A DNA stretch of 20,356 nt from CALGLS01 sp047626155 (lineage in GTDB: Bacteria > Bacteroidota > Bacteroidia > Chitinophagales > Saprospiraceae), in contig JBLHRR010000102.1 in the NCBI GenBank assembly GCA_047626155.1, forward strand, positions 1-20,356, given 5' to 3'. The notes beneath the pieces are model-generated. The model was not told the DNA's origin and searched no databases. It saw only the letters and a program-made list of their open reading frames with translations. Position numbers and translations under genes: made by a program. Position 1 is the stretch's first letter. The number at the start of each line of letters is the position of its first letter. Below, in pieces: positions 1 to 8,083 of this stretch.

Positions 1-227
1 CTCTTGGGAAGAGTTTTGTCATAAGTATACACTTGTTGCACGAAAGAAATCGTTACCGGTAATTCATCTCCCCAGAAAAAATATTTTACAAAGCTAAAAG
101 CCATAAAGGTGATCAGCAGCAGGATAGCAAGGAGGAAAATCCAATGCCCCATGCTGCTGCCAGATTTTTTCTCTTCCTTGTTTTTAGACCCTTTTCCTTT
201 TTCTTTCGTAGATAATTTATCGTCCAT
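1..227 (-). CDS. N-terminal part of a single-pass membrane protein (truncated by window edge)
   Basis: The gene runs leftward from an ATG whose complement is at 225-227, and 75 codons are visible before the window ends. I do not recognise the family. The first 25 residues or so are very rich in Lys, Glu and Ser and would stay in the cytoplasm. A hydrophobic helix follows at about residues 28-48, then a start of what looks like an extracytoplasmic region (GDELPVTISFVQQVYTYDK). This suggests a type II membrane protein. It is divergent from the CHAT gene, with 140 bases between the starts. A TAAATTTG box on the minus strand at 273-280 would start transcription about 40 bases before the ATG. That it is a real gene is fairly clear from the coherent charge and hydrophobicity pattern; its function is unknown. 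Confidence 0.7.
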   Translation of the reverse strand, partial: MDDKLSTKEKGKGSKNKEEKKSGSSMGHWIFLLAILLLITFMAFSFVKYFFWGDELPVTISFVQQVYTYDKTLPK

Positions 228-272
228 GTTAATAGCGTATTACTGAAGGTTTAAGTTTATTACGACCTATGG

Positions 273-280
273 CAAATTTA
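273..280 (-). promoter_or_regulatory. Candidate Bacteroidota -7 box for the leftward membrane protein gene
   Basis: Read on the minus strand this is TAAATTTG, an exact match to the Bacteroidota -7 consensus TAnnTTTG, placed about 45 bases upstream of the ATG at 227. No clear TTTG -33 element is visible. The box forms one edge of the palindrome at 274-300. Confidence 0.45.
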
Positions 281-300
281 GTTTTTAAAAAACTAAATTT
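274..300. repeat. 27-bp palindrome between divergent genes
   Basis: Arms AAATTTAGTTTTT (274-286) and AAAAACTAAATTT (288-300) are perfect reverse complements around a single A. The site lies in the 140-base gap between two divergent genes and overlaps the -7 box of the leftward gene. It could be an operator for a dimeric regulator. It is also AT-rich enough that a simple structural role cannot be excluded. Confidence 0.6.
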
Positions 301-347
301 TATACCTATTATTAATTCGCTCATTCTTAATAATCTAGGATAAAATT

Positions 348-355
348 TATATTTG
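348..355 (+). promoter_or_regulatory. Candidate -7 box for the CHAT gene
   Basis: TATATTTG is an exact match to TAnnTTTG. It would place transcription start at about 360-363, just before the ATG at 368. This is one reason to prefer that ATG over the TTG at 353, which lies inside the box. No convincing -33 element is seen. Confidence 0.4.
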
Positions 356-367
356 TATGATTCAGCT

Positions 368-2683
368 ATGATATATTTAGAAAAAACAGATCGCATTTTC
401 AAGAGTCTGCTACTTTTTGGCTGCTTCCTTTTTTCGGGAATCAGCCTTTCGGCAAATGGGCCATCCAATCAGCTGCCGGATAGCATGTCGACTTATGTCT
501 CTTTGATAAATGAATTACTAAAACAAGAAGTCTCTGAGGAGAACCAAAAGGATTTCCCGCCTTCCTTAGTCCTATTTCTAAATGACTTACGAATTACAAA
601 AACCAAGATAGGTCAGGAAGAATTAAATTATCTTGCCTATGTCTACAGAGGATTTCTAGAAACGCTCGATGGGAATTATAACAATGCTCTTTCTTCCTAC
701 GAGCTAGGTCGTTGTTTTTTAGCAAAAGTACGACCTTACAACAAACTACTCGGCCACTTTTATCTGTTGCGCGCCAATGCCTTGTTCAACAGTGGAGACA
801 CAACTCGTGGACTTCAATCCTTGGAAGATGCAGCTGAGGTATTTTCACTCAAAAAAGACTTCTACTTTCTAAATCGAGTCTACCTAGCGGAAAGTGATTT
901 TTACTTTAGAAGTAAGGAGCCGGAAAAAGCCATAGCTGCTTTAAATAAAAGCATCAATTCAAATAAAAAAGATACAACCTCCAAAATCAATTCGCTAATT
1001 AAAAGAGGAGAACTTTACTCTGCGCTCAAACAGTTCGGCAAGGCTGATGAAGATTTCAAATCTGCTAAAACCCTACTTCCAAAAAACGACAGTAAGCAAA
1101 ACGGAGAACTTAATGCGGCACGTGGAGAACATTTTCTTCGCCAGGAAAAGCCCGAAGAGGCTTTGGCATTATATGACGAGGCATTGGAACAACTATGCCC
1201 TGGCATCAGAAATGAAAAATTCGCTGCTTTCAAAAACTGCAACAATCCTTCTGCTTTTTTATCAACATTAAAATTACGTGGTGCCATCCTGTATCAATCA
1301 ATCGAGAATAATGCAAACGTATCTAGTTTAAAAAGGCTATACAACAATAACATTACAGGGATTCGATTTCTGCAACATTTACAATCCTCGGATGCCACTA
1401 CCCTCTTAAAAAACGAATCAAATCAGCATTTAGATTTCTTTATCGAAAATGGTATTAATACTTGTTTCCTACTCCAGGAGCTGGATAACCAAAACAATTT
1501 ATATATCCAAAATGCTATAAATCTTTCGAACCTCAGGAATCAAACAGGTAGTATACATACCCTTCTAGTTGCTGATTTACAAGAACTTGCAAAAAAAGAG
1601 AATCAAACTTTGCTTTCTTTTTTTTATGGAGAAAAGCAGCTTTACCTCTTTACCATTCATCCGGGAGGGCGACAATTTATACGGATACCAAAGGACGAAT
1701 TACTTGAGAAAGACTTACTACAATTGATTAATATGCATCATCTTCCGTTACAAAGCATTGCTGCTATTACACTGTTTAAAGAATTGAGTTATGGCCTTTA
1801 CCAAAGTCTCTTTAAAGGCTTAAAAATCAGTACGGATAAGTTAGTAATCATTCCAGACGGTTTTTTGTCATTTTTACCTTTTGAGTCATTTGTCACTACA
1901 CTGGACAAAGCGACGGAGCATCCTGTAGATTATTTGTTATTTCATAAGCAAATCACTTACGCGCACTCTTTTTCGCAATTACAAAAAGACCTCAATACCT
2001 CTCCTTTAAATACTCGTTCCGTTTTTACTTTTGCGCCAATGGTGTTCAAAAAACATGGCCTGATTCCATTAAAAGGAACTCCGGGGCACATTCGATTTTT
2101 AGAAGTGAAATTCCAATCTGAAAAATGGATTAACGCAGAGGCCATAGCTGCAAATTTCCAAAACCTTTGGCCCGAAAGCAAACACAATATTATCGTCTTT
2201 AACACCCATGCTACCGCAGAAAAAAGTCCTTCTATTGCTTTCCACGATCAGTATCTTCCAACAGAAGAACTACCGACGATGAACGCAAATATGGCTGTGA
2301 TAAACAATTGTAAGACTCCTGTTTTAGATTCATCAAAAACAAATAGCGCTTTACTTTTTTCCAATTCATTTAGCGAACGCAACATACCCAGCACCATTAC
2401 GCCACTATGGGCTGTACCGAATCAGAAAACGGTTCGGTTAATGGAACTCTTCTACCTTAATCTTGCCTCAGGCATGGAAAAAGATGTTTCTATGACTTCC
2501 GCCAAAATCGACTATCTGAAAGGTTGTGGGAATGATGCCATCTCTTGCTCTCCACACTTCTGGGCAGGCATTGTATTGACAGGGAATACGAAGGCGCTTT
2601 ACGAAAAAAGCTATTTGCTTCCCCTCATCATTATTGGATTATTCGCCTTGCTACTTTTGGCCTGGAAAAGTGCGCAAAAATAG
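368..2683 (+). CDS. TPR-CHAT (caspase-like) protein, secreted with C-terminal membrane anchor
   Basis: A 771-residue protein. It has a hydrophobic N-terminal signal sequence (about residues 9-29), then helical TPR-like repeats at roughly residues 85-275. A CHAT domain fills about residues 400-745. The caspase-type dyad appears intact: His614 in FNTHATAEK and Cys648 in AVINNCKTP, matching the usual 'athg' and 'LSACET' positions. The later strand-helix signatures (TITPLWAVPNQKT, PHFWAGIVLTG) are also typical of CHAT. A final hydrophobic helix at about residues 749-766 followed by KSAQK suggests membrane anchoring with TPR and CHAT on the outer side. CHAT proteins are cysteine-peptidase relatives that act on protein partners; the substrate here is unknown. 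I chose ATG 368 because the in-frame TTG at 353 lies inside a promoter-like box. The next gene on the same strand, 212 bases away, encodes a protease inhibitor. Confidence 0.85.
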   Translation: MIYLEKTDRIFKSLLLFGCFLFSGISLSANGPSNQLPDSMSTYVSLINELLKQEVSEENQKDFPPSLVLFLNDLRITKTKIGQEELNYLAYVYRGFLETLDGNYNNALSSYELGRCFLAKVRPYNKLLGHFYLLRANALFNSGDTTRGLQSLEDAAEVFSLKKDFYFLNRVYLAESDFYFRSKEPEKAIAALNKSINSNKKDTTSKINSLIKRGELYSALKQFGKADEDFKSAKTLLPKNDSKQNGELNAARGEHFLRQEKPEEALALYDEALEQLCPGIRNEKFAAFKNCNNPSAFLSTLKLRGAILYQSIENNANVSSLKRLYNNNITGIRFLQHLQSSDATTLLKNESNQHLDFFIENGINTCFLLQELDNQNNLYIQNAINLSNLRNQTGSIHTLLVADLQELAKKENQTLLSFFYGEKQLYLFTIHPGGRQFIRIPKDELLEKDLLQLINMHHLPLQSIAAITLFKELSYGLYQSLFKGLKISTDKLVIIPDGFLSFLPFESFVTTLDKATEHPVDYLLFHKQITYAHSFSQLQKDLNTSPLNTRSVFTFAPMVFKKHGLIPLKGTPGHIRFLEVKFQSEKWINAEAIAANFQNLWPESKHNIIVFNTHATAEKSPSIAFHDQYLPTEELPTMNANMAVINNCKTPVLDSSKTNSALLFSNSFSERNIPSTITPLWAVPNQKTVRLMELFYLNLASGMEKDVSMTSAKIDYLKGCGNDAISCSPHFWAGIVLTGNTKALYEKSYLLPLIIIGLFALLLLAWKSAQK

Positions 2684-2895
2684 ATTAGCCATAATTAAAA
2701 AAATGGGTCTTAGCCGTATTCAGTGGGCGAGACTGGCGAAGGCTAATAAGGCGCCTCCCACAAACGTAAGTTGATATGAACTAAGCGAAGCCTGGTCCAC
2801 CTTCTAAATAAGTTGAGCGAAACCCAGATTGTGTATTCTGAAGGTTTCTTTGTAAACTTGCTGAGAAGAAATTCCTTTTCAAATACAACAGCATC

Positions 2896-3624
2896 ATGAA
2901 TTCAAAATTATTATCTTTTTCCCTACTCCTCTTTTCGCTCCTTTCCATTAACATGACCTGCAATCAACCTCCCAGTCCGGAAGATACTTGCATCGACGAA
3001 TCGAAGATAAACCCCAATAAAGGTTGCCCAAGAATCTTAGCTCCGGTATGTGGTTGTAATGGCCAGACCTATGATAACAGCTGCCTAGCAGAGGCGGCCG
3101 GCGTTATCAAGTGGACTGACGGGAAGTGTAAAGAATCTACGACGGATGTTGGTTGTATTGATGAAAGTAAAATAAACGCAAACAAAGGCTGTCCAAAGAA
3201 CATTGCACCTGTTTGCGGCTGTAATGGTAAAACCTATACGAACAGCTGTCTGGCAGAGAAAGAAGGAGTTACCAAGTGGATCGATGGGACCTGCAAAGGG
3301 GAAACTATAAATACGGGCTGTATTGACGAAAGTAAAATTGATCCTACCGCTATCTGTGCGATGATCTACGAACCCGTTTGCGGTTGTGATGGGAACAGCT
3401 ATGGGAATATGTGTCAGGCACAAATTGCTGGTGTTACCAAATGGGAAAAGGGGGAATGTAAACAAAACGGAAAAGACGATTGCATCGACCCAACTAAGAT
3501 CTCAAGAAGGTCTTGTCCAGATGAGTATAAGCCCGTTTGTGGCTGCAACGGAGTGACCTATTCCAATGCTTGTGGTGCTCAAGTGTTGGGGGTGACAAAG
3601 TGGACGGAGGGGAAGTGTAAGTAA
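2896..3624 (+). CDS. Secreted protein with four tandem Kazal-type protease-inhibitor domains
   Basis: A 242-residue protein with a signal sequence ending near Cys22 (SINMTC). This could be a loose lipobox, so it may be a lipoprotein. Four Kazal domains follow at residues 32-78, 87-133, 142-188 and 196-241, each with the core PVCGCxG-x-(T/S)Y-xN-xC and ending in W(T/I/E)xGxCK. Kazal domains block serine proteases by offering a loop whose P1 residue lies two after the second cysteine. By that rule P1 is Arg46, Lys101, Met156 and Asp209. Each domain has six cysteines, but one is in the CGC motif rather than after the NxC cysteine, so the disulfide pattern probably differs from animal Kazal domains. 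This CGCxG form is common in bacteria. It likely protects the cell surface from host, predator or own proteases. A possible partner relation with the adjacent CHAT protein is speculation. Confidence 0.9.
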   Translation: MNSKLLSFSLLLFSLLSINMTCNQPPSPEDTCIDESKINPNKGCPRILAPVCGCNGQTYDNSCLAEAAGVIKWTDGKCKESTTDVGCIDESKINANKGCPKNIAPVCGCNGKTYTNSCLAEKEGVTKWIDGTCKGETINTGCIDESKIDPTAICAMIYEPVCGCDGNSYGNMCQAQIAGVTKWEKGECKQNGKDDCIDPTKISRRSCPDEYKPVCGCNGVTYSNACGAQVLGVTKWTEGKCK

Positions 3625-3651
3625 TGGGGCACTTGCGTTTGTCACGTTAGT

Positions 3652-3684
3652 ACGTTTACTAAATTTTTCCAGTTTAGTAAACGT
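3652..3684 (+). terminator. Probable intrinsic terminator after the Kazal gene
   Basis: A perfect 12-bp inverted repeat, ACGTTTACTAAA (3652-3663) and TTTAGTAAACGT (3673-3684), with a 9-base loop, followed by TTT. It starts 28 bases after the Kazal stop codon. The stem is AT-rich for a terminator but long and unbroken. Confidence 0.55.
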
Positions 3685-3992
3685 TTTCACATAACACCAC
3701 GTTTCGTAAGATAATTGTTATACTCCTTTTTTCGAGGTAACCAAAGAGAACTTCAATGGAGCCAAAATCCAAATTTTATCTATCTAAAATTCCGCTAAAG
3801 GACAAACGTATTCGTACTACCTCGCTCGGAATGACAGGTATTCCTCTTCGACTATCTCAAAATAAAACCCCCTAAGAAAGATAATGATTAAACTTCCTAG
3901 GAACACCTAATGGAACTACCAAGCGGTCGGACCTCGCGCTAAAGGGCTAATTCATTTTTCGATATTGGACGTTCAATATTTGTTATTATATT
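3685..3992. other. Intergenic region with no gene seen
   Basis: Between the two terminator-like hairpins I see no open frame with coding character, no RNA gene and no clear repeat. The region separates convergent genes. Confidence 0.5.
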
Positions 3993-4034
3993 AAAAAAGC
4001 GGTGCTCCTCAACAAAGAGAAGCACCGCTTTTTT
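3993..4034 (-). terminator. Strong, probably bidirectional terminator of the T9SS module
   Basis: The stem AAAAAAGCGGTGCT (3993-4006) pairs with AGCACCGCTTTTTT (4021-4034). The stem extends inward through CTC/GAG with a 6-base loop after one mismatch. It lies 19 bases beyond the stop of the OmpA-family gene at 4053. The A/T tracts on both sides would allow termination in either direction. Confidence 0.85.
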
Positions 4035-4052
4035 ATTCTAACAATACATCTA

Positions 4053-6521
4053 CTAGAACGGACAACCTTGACAGGCATCCACCCGAGGATTACTCTGTGG
4101 TCTTGAAATATCCTGTATATCATAGTCACCAACCGTTCCTAAGACTCGAAACTCGGTACGACGATTCATCTGGTGCTCTTGCTCGCTACATGGAATTCTG
4201 TTCGCACAATTATTCACATTCTTCGTTTCTCCATATCCTACAGCGACTAAGCGATCACGAGATAAGCCATTCTTGGTCAACCACCTTACAACAGAGTCTG
4301 CACGTCTTTGCGATAAGCTTCTATTATAAGAACTAGATCCTCGAGAATCAGTATGAGAACCAATCTCTACAATGTAATCTGGATTATCAGTTAGTATTTC
4401 TAATAGTCTTTCTAATTCTGGTGTATCCTCATCACGGATGTAGGACTGATCGAAATCATAGTAGATATGTACTAGGAATGGAATAGGCTCTCCCTCTGGA
4501 AGATCAGCTGCCCCTGGTCCATAACTTGGATTTCCATTACTACCGGTATTGTTTCCTGAATTTGTATAAGGGTCATCGGTTTCCGTACCTTTACCTCCTA
4601 CCAATGGATCTCCATCGTCTGTGTATGGATTTGTAACGTCGTCAGGGTTTGTTGGATCGGTTGGATCAGTAGTAATATCCACTAAACCATTTGAACCAAC
4701 TCTTACCGGCATCAAGTCAATCACAACCTGAAGTGTTGTTGCTTCTTCCAAGCCACGAGTACACTGATCCTTAATTGATTGTGCCAAGCAACCATCCATT
4801 GATCCTTTAACCGTATAACAACAGTCTTCCTTCAATGGAAAAATAAAGTATCCCGTAGAATCTGATACTACGGTATAGTCGTCATCCTCACAATCATTAG
4901 TCAAAGTTACTTCAGCTCCTGGTAAAGGGTATCCAGTACTTTGATCAAAGACAACGCCTTCCAATTCAAATTTGTTTTCTTGGTCTAATGGAATTTCTAC
5001 GAATACTGGATCACCTATATTGATGTCTTTAGTACATCCTTCTTCGGCGTTCTCCAAGTAGCCTTCCATGCTTGCTGCAAAATTGCAACACTCTCCCATT
5101 TTCATATCAATAGTTACTTTACCATCTGGGCCAGTAATCAAAGTATTTCCAGTACAATCGTTAATAACGGAAGCACCTTCGATTGGTTCTTTTGTATTCT
5201 TATCGTAAACCAAAATATGCACAGGAGAAGCTGTTTTTCGGAAGCTATAAATATCATCTCTACCTGCACCTCCTTCACGATCTGACGATAAGTGACCACA
5301 AGTTCCTTTATCATTCATTACCAAACCGAAGTCATCAGAGATCGTATTGATTGGGTAACCCATGTTTTGGATAGCACCCCACTGTCCGTCGCCCTGGTCA
5401 TCCATATAATATAAATCCAAACCACCTAATCCGATTTGTCCATCTGAAGAAAAGTACAATCTTTCGGAAAAATGGTAGTAAGGGAATATTTCATTTCCTT
5501 CGGTGTTAATCGCTGGACCTAAGTTCATTGGAGGTCCCCACTTTCCGTTTTCTTTTTCAGAAAAATACAAGTCCATTCCACCAAAGCCACCAGGCATATC
5601 GGAAGCAAAGAACAAACGATTACCGTCAGTTGTCAGTGCCGGGTGAGCTACGGAGTACTCATCACTATTGAAAGGCAATCCTTCCAGATCCCCCCATTTG
5701 TCTCCACCTTTATTGGCAGCGTGAAATATTTTTAGTTTTACTATATCATCATCGTCTTTACCAATTTTACCATCTTTGATATTGTTTCTGGTAATGAATA
5801 TTTCCTGCTCATCGCTAGAAAAAGCTACTGCGGCATCGTGGAATTTACTATTCAAATCTTTAGCTCCAAATTTCTCTGGAGAACCATATTCGAAGTTGCC
5901 ACATTCTTCTCCTTTCTGCTCTTCCGCTTTGAGATAGTACAATTCAAGGAAAGGATTACCTGTCCAGGCGGACCTTCTTTTTACTGCAACACCTTTGTCT
6001 CGCTCAGAGGCGAAAACGATTCCTTCTTTGAAATAGACCGGCGTAAAATCATCAAGACCAGAGTTAAACTCCAGATGTTGAATATCGTAGATACCAGAGT
6101 TTTTGGTCATGAGTTCGTCCTCATAATCACAGGCTTCTACCAAGTACTGACCACGTAAGTCATCAGGTACCTCATTGATGTATTTCTCATACCATTCTTT
6201 AGCCAGGTCGCATTTACCATTACGTTGTAATGTCTGTCCGTAGTAAAGACGGTGAACAGATTCAGCTTCTGGCAAACGAACAACCTGGCCGTACCAGTAT
6301 TCCGCATTTTCAGAATCAGAGATTTTACGGTAACATTCAGCGATGTTAATTTTCGCTTCAGCATTATCGCTTTTATTCAAAATTTGATTGTATATTTCGA
6401 TCGCTCCGATATAGTTGAGCTGATCCATATACCGTTGAGCCTTGTTAAGCTTTTGTGCCTGAACACCTGTAAAAGCGAAGCAGCAAAGCAAGAGGGCAAA
6501 AAGTGTTTTCTTACCAGTCAT
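4053..6521 (-). CDS. PorE-like OmpA-family protein (TPR, PD40 propeller, two CRDs, OmpA domain)
   Basis: An 822-residue protein with a clear signal peptide (MTGKKTLFALLLCC...VQAQ). The ATG at 6521 is preferred over one 14 codons upstream (6563) because it gives a normal short n-region. Domains in order: TPR repeats (about residues 20-130); a PD40/WD40-like propeller (about 150-435) with repeated LFFASD, LYFSSD and DLYY motifs; two carboxypeptidase-regulatory-like folds (about 440-510 and 515-590); an Asn/Asp/Thr/Gly linker; and an OmpA_C-like peptidoglycan-binding domain (about 681-795). The OmpA domain keeps the expected Asp (SHTDSRG) and Arg (LSQRRADSV). The order TPR-propeller-CRD-OmpA is that of PorE, the T9SS protein that tethers the secretion complex to peptidoglycan. 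The second CRD and the 27-residue Cys-containing tail are departures. Position after a PorP/SprF gene and a type B cargo gene supports a T9SS role. It may be a paralogue specific to this cargo rather than the core PorE. Confidence 0.88.
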   Translation of the reverse strand: MTGKKTLFALLLCCFAFTGVQAQKLNKAQRYMDQLNYIGAIEIYNQILNKSDNAEAKINIAECYRKISDSENAEYWYGQVVRLPEAESVHRLYYGQTLQRNGKCDLAKEWYEKYINEVPDDLRGQYLVEACDYEDELMTKNSGIYDIQHLEFNSGLDDFTPVYFKEGIVFASERDKGVAVKRRSAWTGNPFLELYYLKAEEQKGEECGNFEYGSPEKFGAKDLNSKFHDAAVAFSSDEQEIFITRNNIKDGKIGKDDDDIVKLKIFHAANKGGDKWGDLEGLPFNSDEYSVAHPALTTDGNRLFFASDMPGGFGGMDLYFSEKENGKWGPPMNLGPAINTEGNEIFPYYHFSERLYFSSDGQIGLGGLDLYYMDDQGDGQWGAIQNMGYPINTISDDFGLVMNDKGTCGHLSSDREGGAGRDDIYSFRKTASPVHILVYDKNTKEPIEGASVINDCTGNTLITGPDGKVTIDMKMGECCNFAASMEGYLENAEEGCTKDINIGDPVFVEIPLDQENKFELEGVVFDQSTGYPLPGAEVTLTNDCEDDDYTVVSDSTGYFIFPLKEDCCYTVKGSMDGCLAQSIKDQCTRGLEEATTLQVVIDLMPVRVGSNGLVDITTDPTDPTNPDDVTNPYTDDGDPLVGGKGTETDDPYTNSGNNTGSNGNPSYGPGAADLPEGEPIPFLVHIYYDFDQSYIRDEDTPELERLLEILTDNPDYIVEIGSHTDSRGSSSYNRSLSQRRADSVVRWLTKNGLSRDRLVAVGYGETKNVNNCANRIPCSEQEHQMNRRTEFRVLGTVGDYDIQDISRPQSNPRVDACQGCPF

Positions 6522-6820
6522 AAGTAATGTTTTTTGAATGTCGCTCGAGGGATTAAAATCCATGTGAATTAATTTAGAATGAAAAGTTTATGAATGTGCC
6601 CTCAAATTGTGAACGCTATGTATTGATAAAACATGTTCAGTTTCCGATGTTCGGTTTCCGGCCGACCATACTATTGTATTTGATATAAATTCTAATATTG
6701 AATGATCATGAATCTTGAGTAAACCTTGACTCGTGACCTATTTGTTATAAATTCTTCAGTTTTAGCTTTCCGCCAACGCCCCCTTAGTGGGACGTTAATA
6801 GTTAACGTTAACAATTTAAG
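6522..6820. other. Intergenic leader of the PorE-like gene
   Basis: This gap within the T9SS module holds a tandem 14-bp repeat at 6633-6660. No gene or clear promoter motif is visible. The two neighbouring genes point the same way, so the gap may hold an internal promoter or a processing site. Confidence 0.4.
6633..6660. repeat. Tandem 14-bp direct repeat
   Basis: ATGTTCAGTTTCCG (6633-6646) is followed directly by ATGTTCGGTTTCCG (6647-6660), 13 of 14 bases identical. It lies about 110 bases upstream of the PorE-like start on the minus strand. Confidence 0.65.
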
Positions 6821-7834
6821 TTAGAAGTAACGAGGTGTAACCAATTGTTTTGATTTGTAATTAAACTCGTAACCCAACATCACCTCAAAAGACCCTTGTG
6901 CAGGTCCTTGTAATTTTGTCAAGGTATAATCATAAGCCGCTCCTATTCGGAAACCATTTGCCAAGTAGTAAGAAGCCCAAAGGTCAACACTATCAAAAGA
7001 ACTGGAATCATCAAAAGCTTCAATCGCAGAACGAAAAGAAGCACCTACCCATAAGGCTTCGTAGAATAGGAAAGACAAGTCTATGTCAAATTCTGTAGGT
7101 GAGCCAAAGTTTTGGTAAATTTCATCCTTCGCCAAACCACTGAACAAACCAACATTCTTAATCAGAATAGAAGGTTTAAAAATAATCATATCTCCTTTTA
7201 TTGGAATGGCAATACCTGTACTGAAGAAGTAGTGTCGGTATTGTTTTGCCCAAACGGCTGTTTGAATATCCCCACCATTAAGTCCTTTCTTTCTCAAATC
7301 ATATTCAAGCAAATGTGGAACACCAAACCCCATATAGAATTTATCATTGTAGAAATAGATACCACCACCAAAATTAGGTAGAATAAAACTTGGTTCTGGA
7401 TCGTCATAAGCTGCGTCACCCTGTTGGTCCAATGTTAATTTATTCCAATCTGCTCGCCAGCTGATGACTCCTCCCTGAATACCAATTGCTAATTTTGATT
7501 TTTCTCCTACCGGAATACGGTAAGCATAACTCAAGTTTGCCTGAATAGTATGGGTTGGCCCAATGACATCATTGGTTGCGTTAAAACCTACACCAACTCT
7601 TTCATTTCTAAGAGGTGTATGTGCCGTAACTGTTTGTGTAGTTGGCGCACCGTCTACTCCCCACCATTGTGTACGGTGTAATACGCCAATAGACATGTGG
7701 TCTTTAGATCCCGCATAAGCTGGATTGTACACCAAACTATTGAACATATACTTCGTAAACATGGCATCCTGCTGTGCAAATAGGCCTGTGGAAATGAAGC
7801 ATGCGCAAATTGCGATTGTAATAATTTTTCTCAT
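6821..7834 (-). CDS. PorP/SprF family type IX secretion membrane protein
   Basis: A 337-residue outer-membrane beta-barrel-like protein with a signal peptide ending at LFAQ. The diagnostic N-terminal signature of the family is present: QQDAMFTKYMFNSLVYNPAYAGS, split here as QQDAMFTKYMF then NPAYAGS. It is followed by HRTQWWG. The C-terminal half shows alternating strand patterns ending in a GYEFNYKSK motif. PorP is a component of the PorK/L/M/N complex. SprF in Flavobacterium johnsoniae is needed to export the type B cargo SprB. The gene upstream in transcription order encodes a type B cargo, so this copy is most likely its dedicated partner. Gaps of 249 bases to the cargo gene and 299 to the PorE-like gene are wide for an operon, but orientation and function agree. 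Confidence 0.92.
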   Translation of the reverse strand: MRKIITIAICACFISTGLFAQQDAMFTKYMFNSLVYNPAYAGSKDHMSIGVLHRTQWWGVDGAPTTQTVTAHTPLRNERVGVGFNATNDVIGPTHTIQANLSYAYRIPVGEKSKLAIGIQGGVISWRADWNKLTLDQQGDAAYDDPEPSFILPNFGGGIYFYNDKFYMGFGVPHLLEYDLRKKGLNGGDIQTAVWAKQYRHYFFSTGIAIPIKGDMIIFKPSILIKNVGLFSGLAKDEIYQNFGSPTEFDIDLSFLFYEALWVGASFRSAIEAFDDSSSFDSVDLWASYYLANGFRIGAAYDYTLTKLQGPAQGSFEVMLGYEFNYKSKQLVTPRYF

Positions 7835-7861
7835 GTTATTTAGTTTAATCTCTTTCGTATT

Positions 7862-7883
7862 GGTTTTGTAAGCTTCAAAAACC
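7862..7883 (-). repeat. Small stem-loop in the leader of the PorP/SprF gene
   Basis: GGTTTTG and CAAAAACC pair with one bulge around an AAGCTT-containing loop, 28 bases upstream of the PorP/SprF start. It might act on translation or readthrough from the cargo gene. The stem is short, so this is uncertain. Confidence 0.3.
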
Positions 7884-8083
7884 GTGTCTTTAGTATGATT
7901 GTATTATGACACAAAAAATAATTTACCTCACTACACACTCAAGCTTTTACCTAAATCACTCTCCCTTTGGTCATTTAGCTTTAACCAAAATCTTGCAGCG
8001 ATCTAAGTTAATTTTGTGTTGTTACAAGTTGATTTTTCAAAAATGATGCTAGAAAGTAATCTGAATGTTTTTTTGTATAAAAA

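Noticed and set aside
229..468. Minus-strand 79-codon frame overlapping the CHAT gene start
   Set aside because: It lies antisense to the signal peptide of the CHAT gene and across the palindrome. Composition is basic and unpatterned, with no family resemblance.
2701..2770. Possible stem from TTAGCC and GGCTAA after the CHAT gene
   Set aside because: Only six pairs around a 25-base loop and no T-run, so I did not call a terminator.
2781..2963. Minus-strand 60-codon frame over the Kazal gene start
   Set aside because: Antisense to a clear signal peptide and to intergenic DNA; no coding character.
3085..3465. Minus-strand 126-codon frame inside the Kazal gene
   Set aside because: It is the mirror of the internally repeated Kazal sequence, so its apparent repeats come from the real gene.
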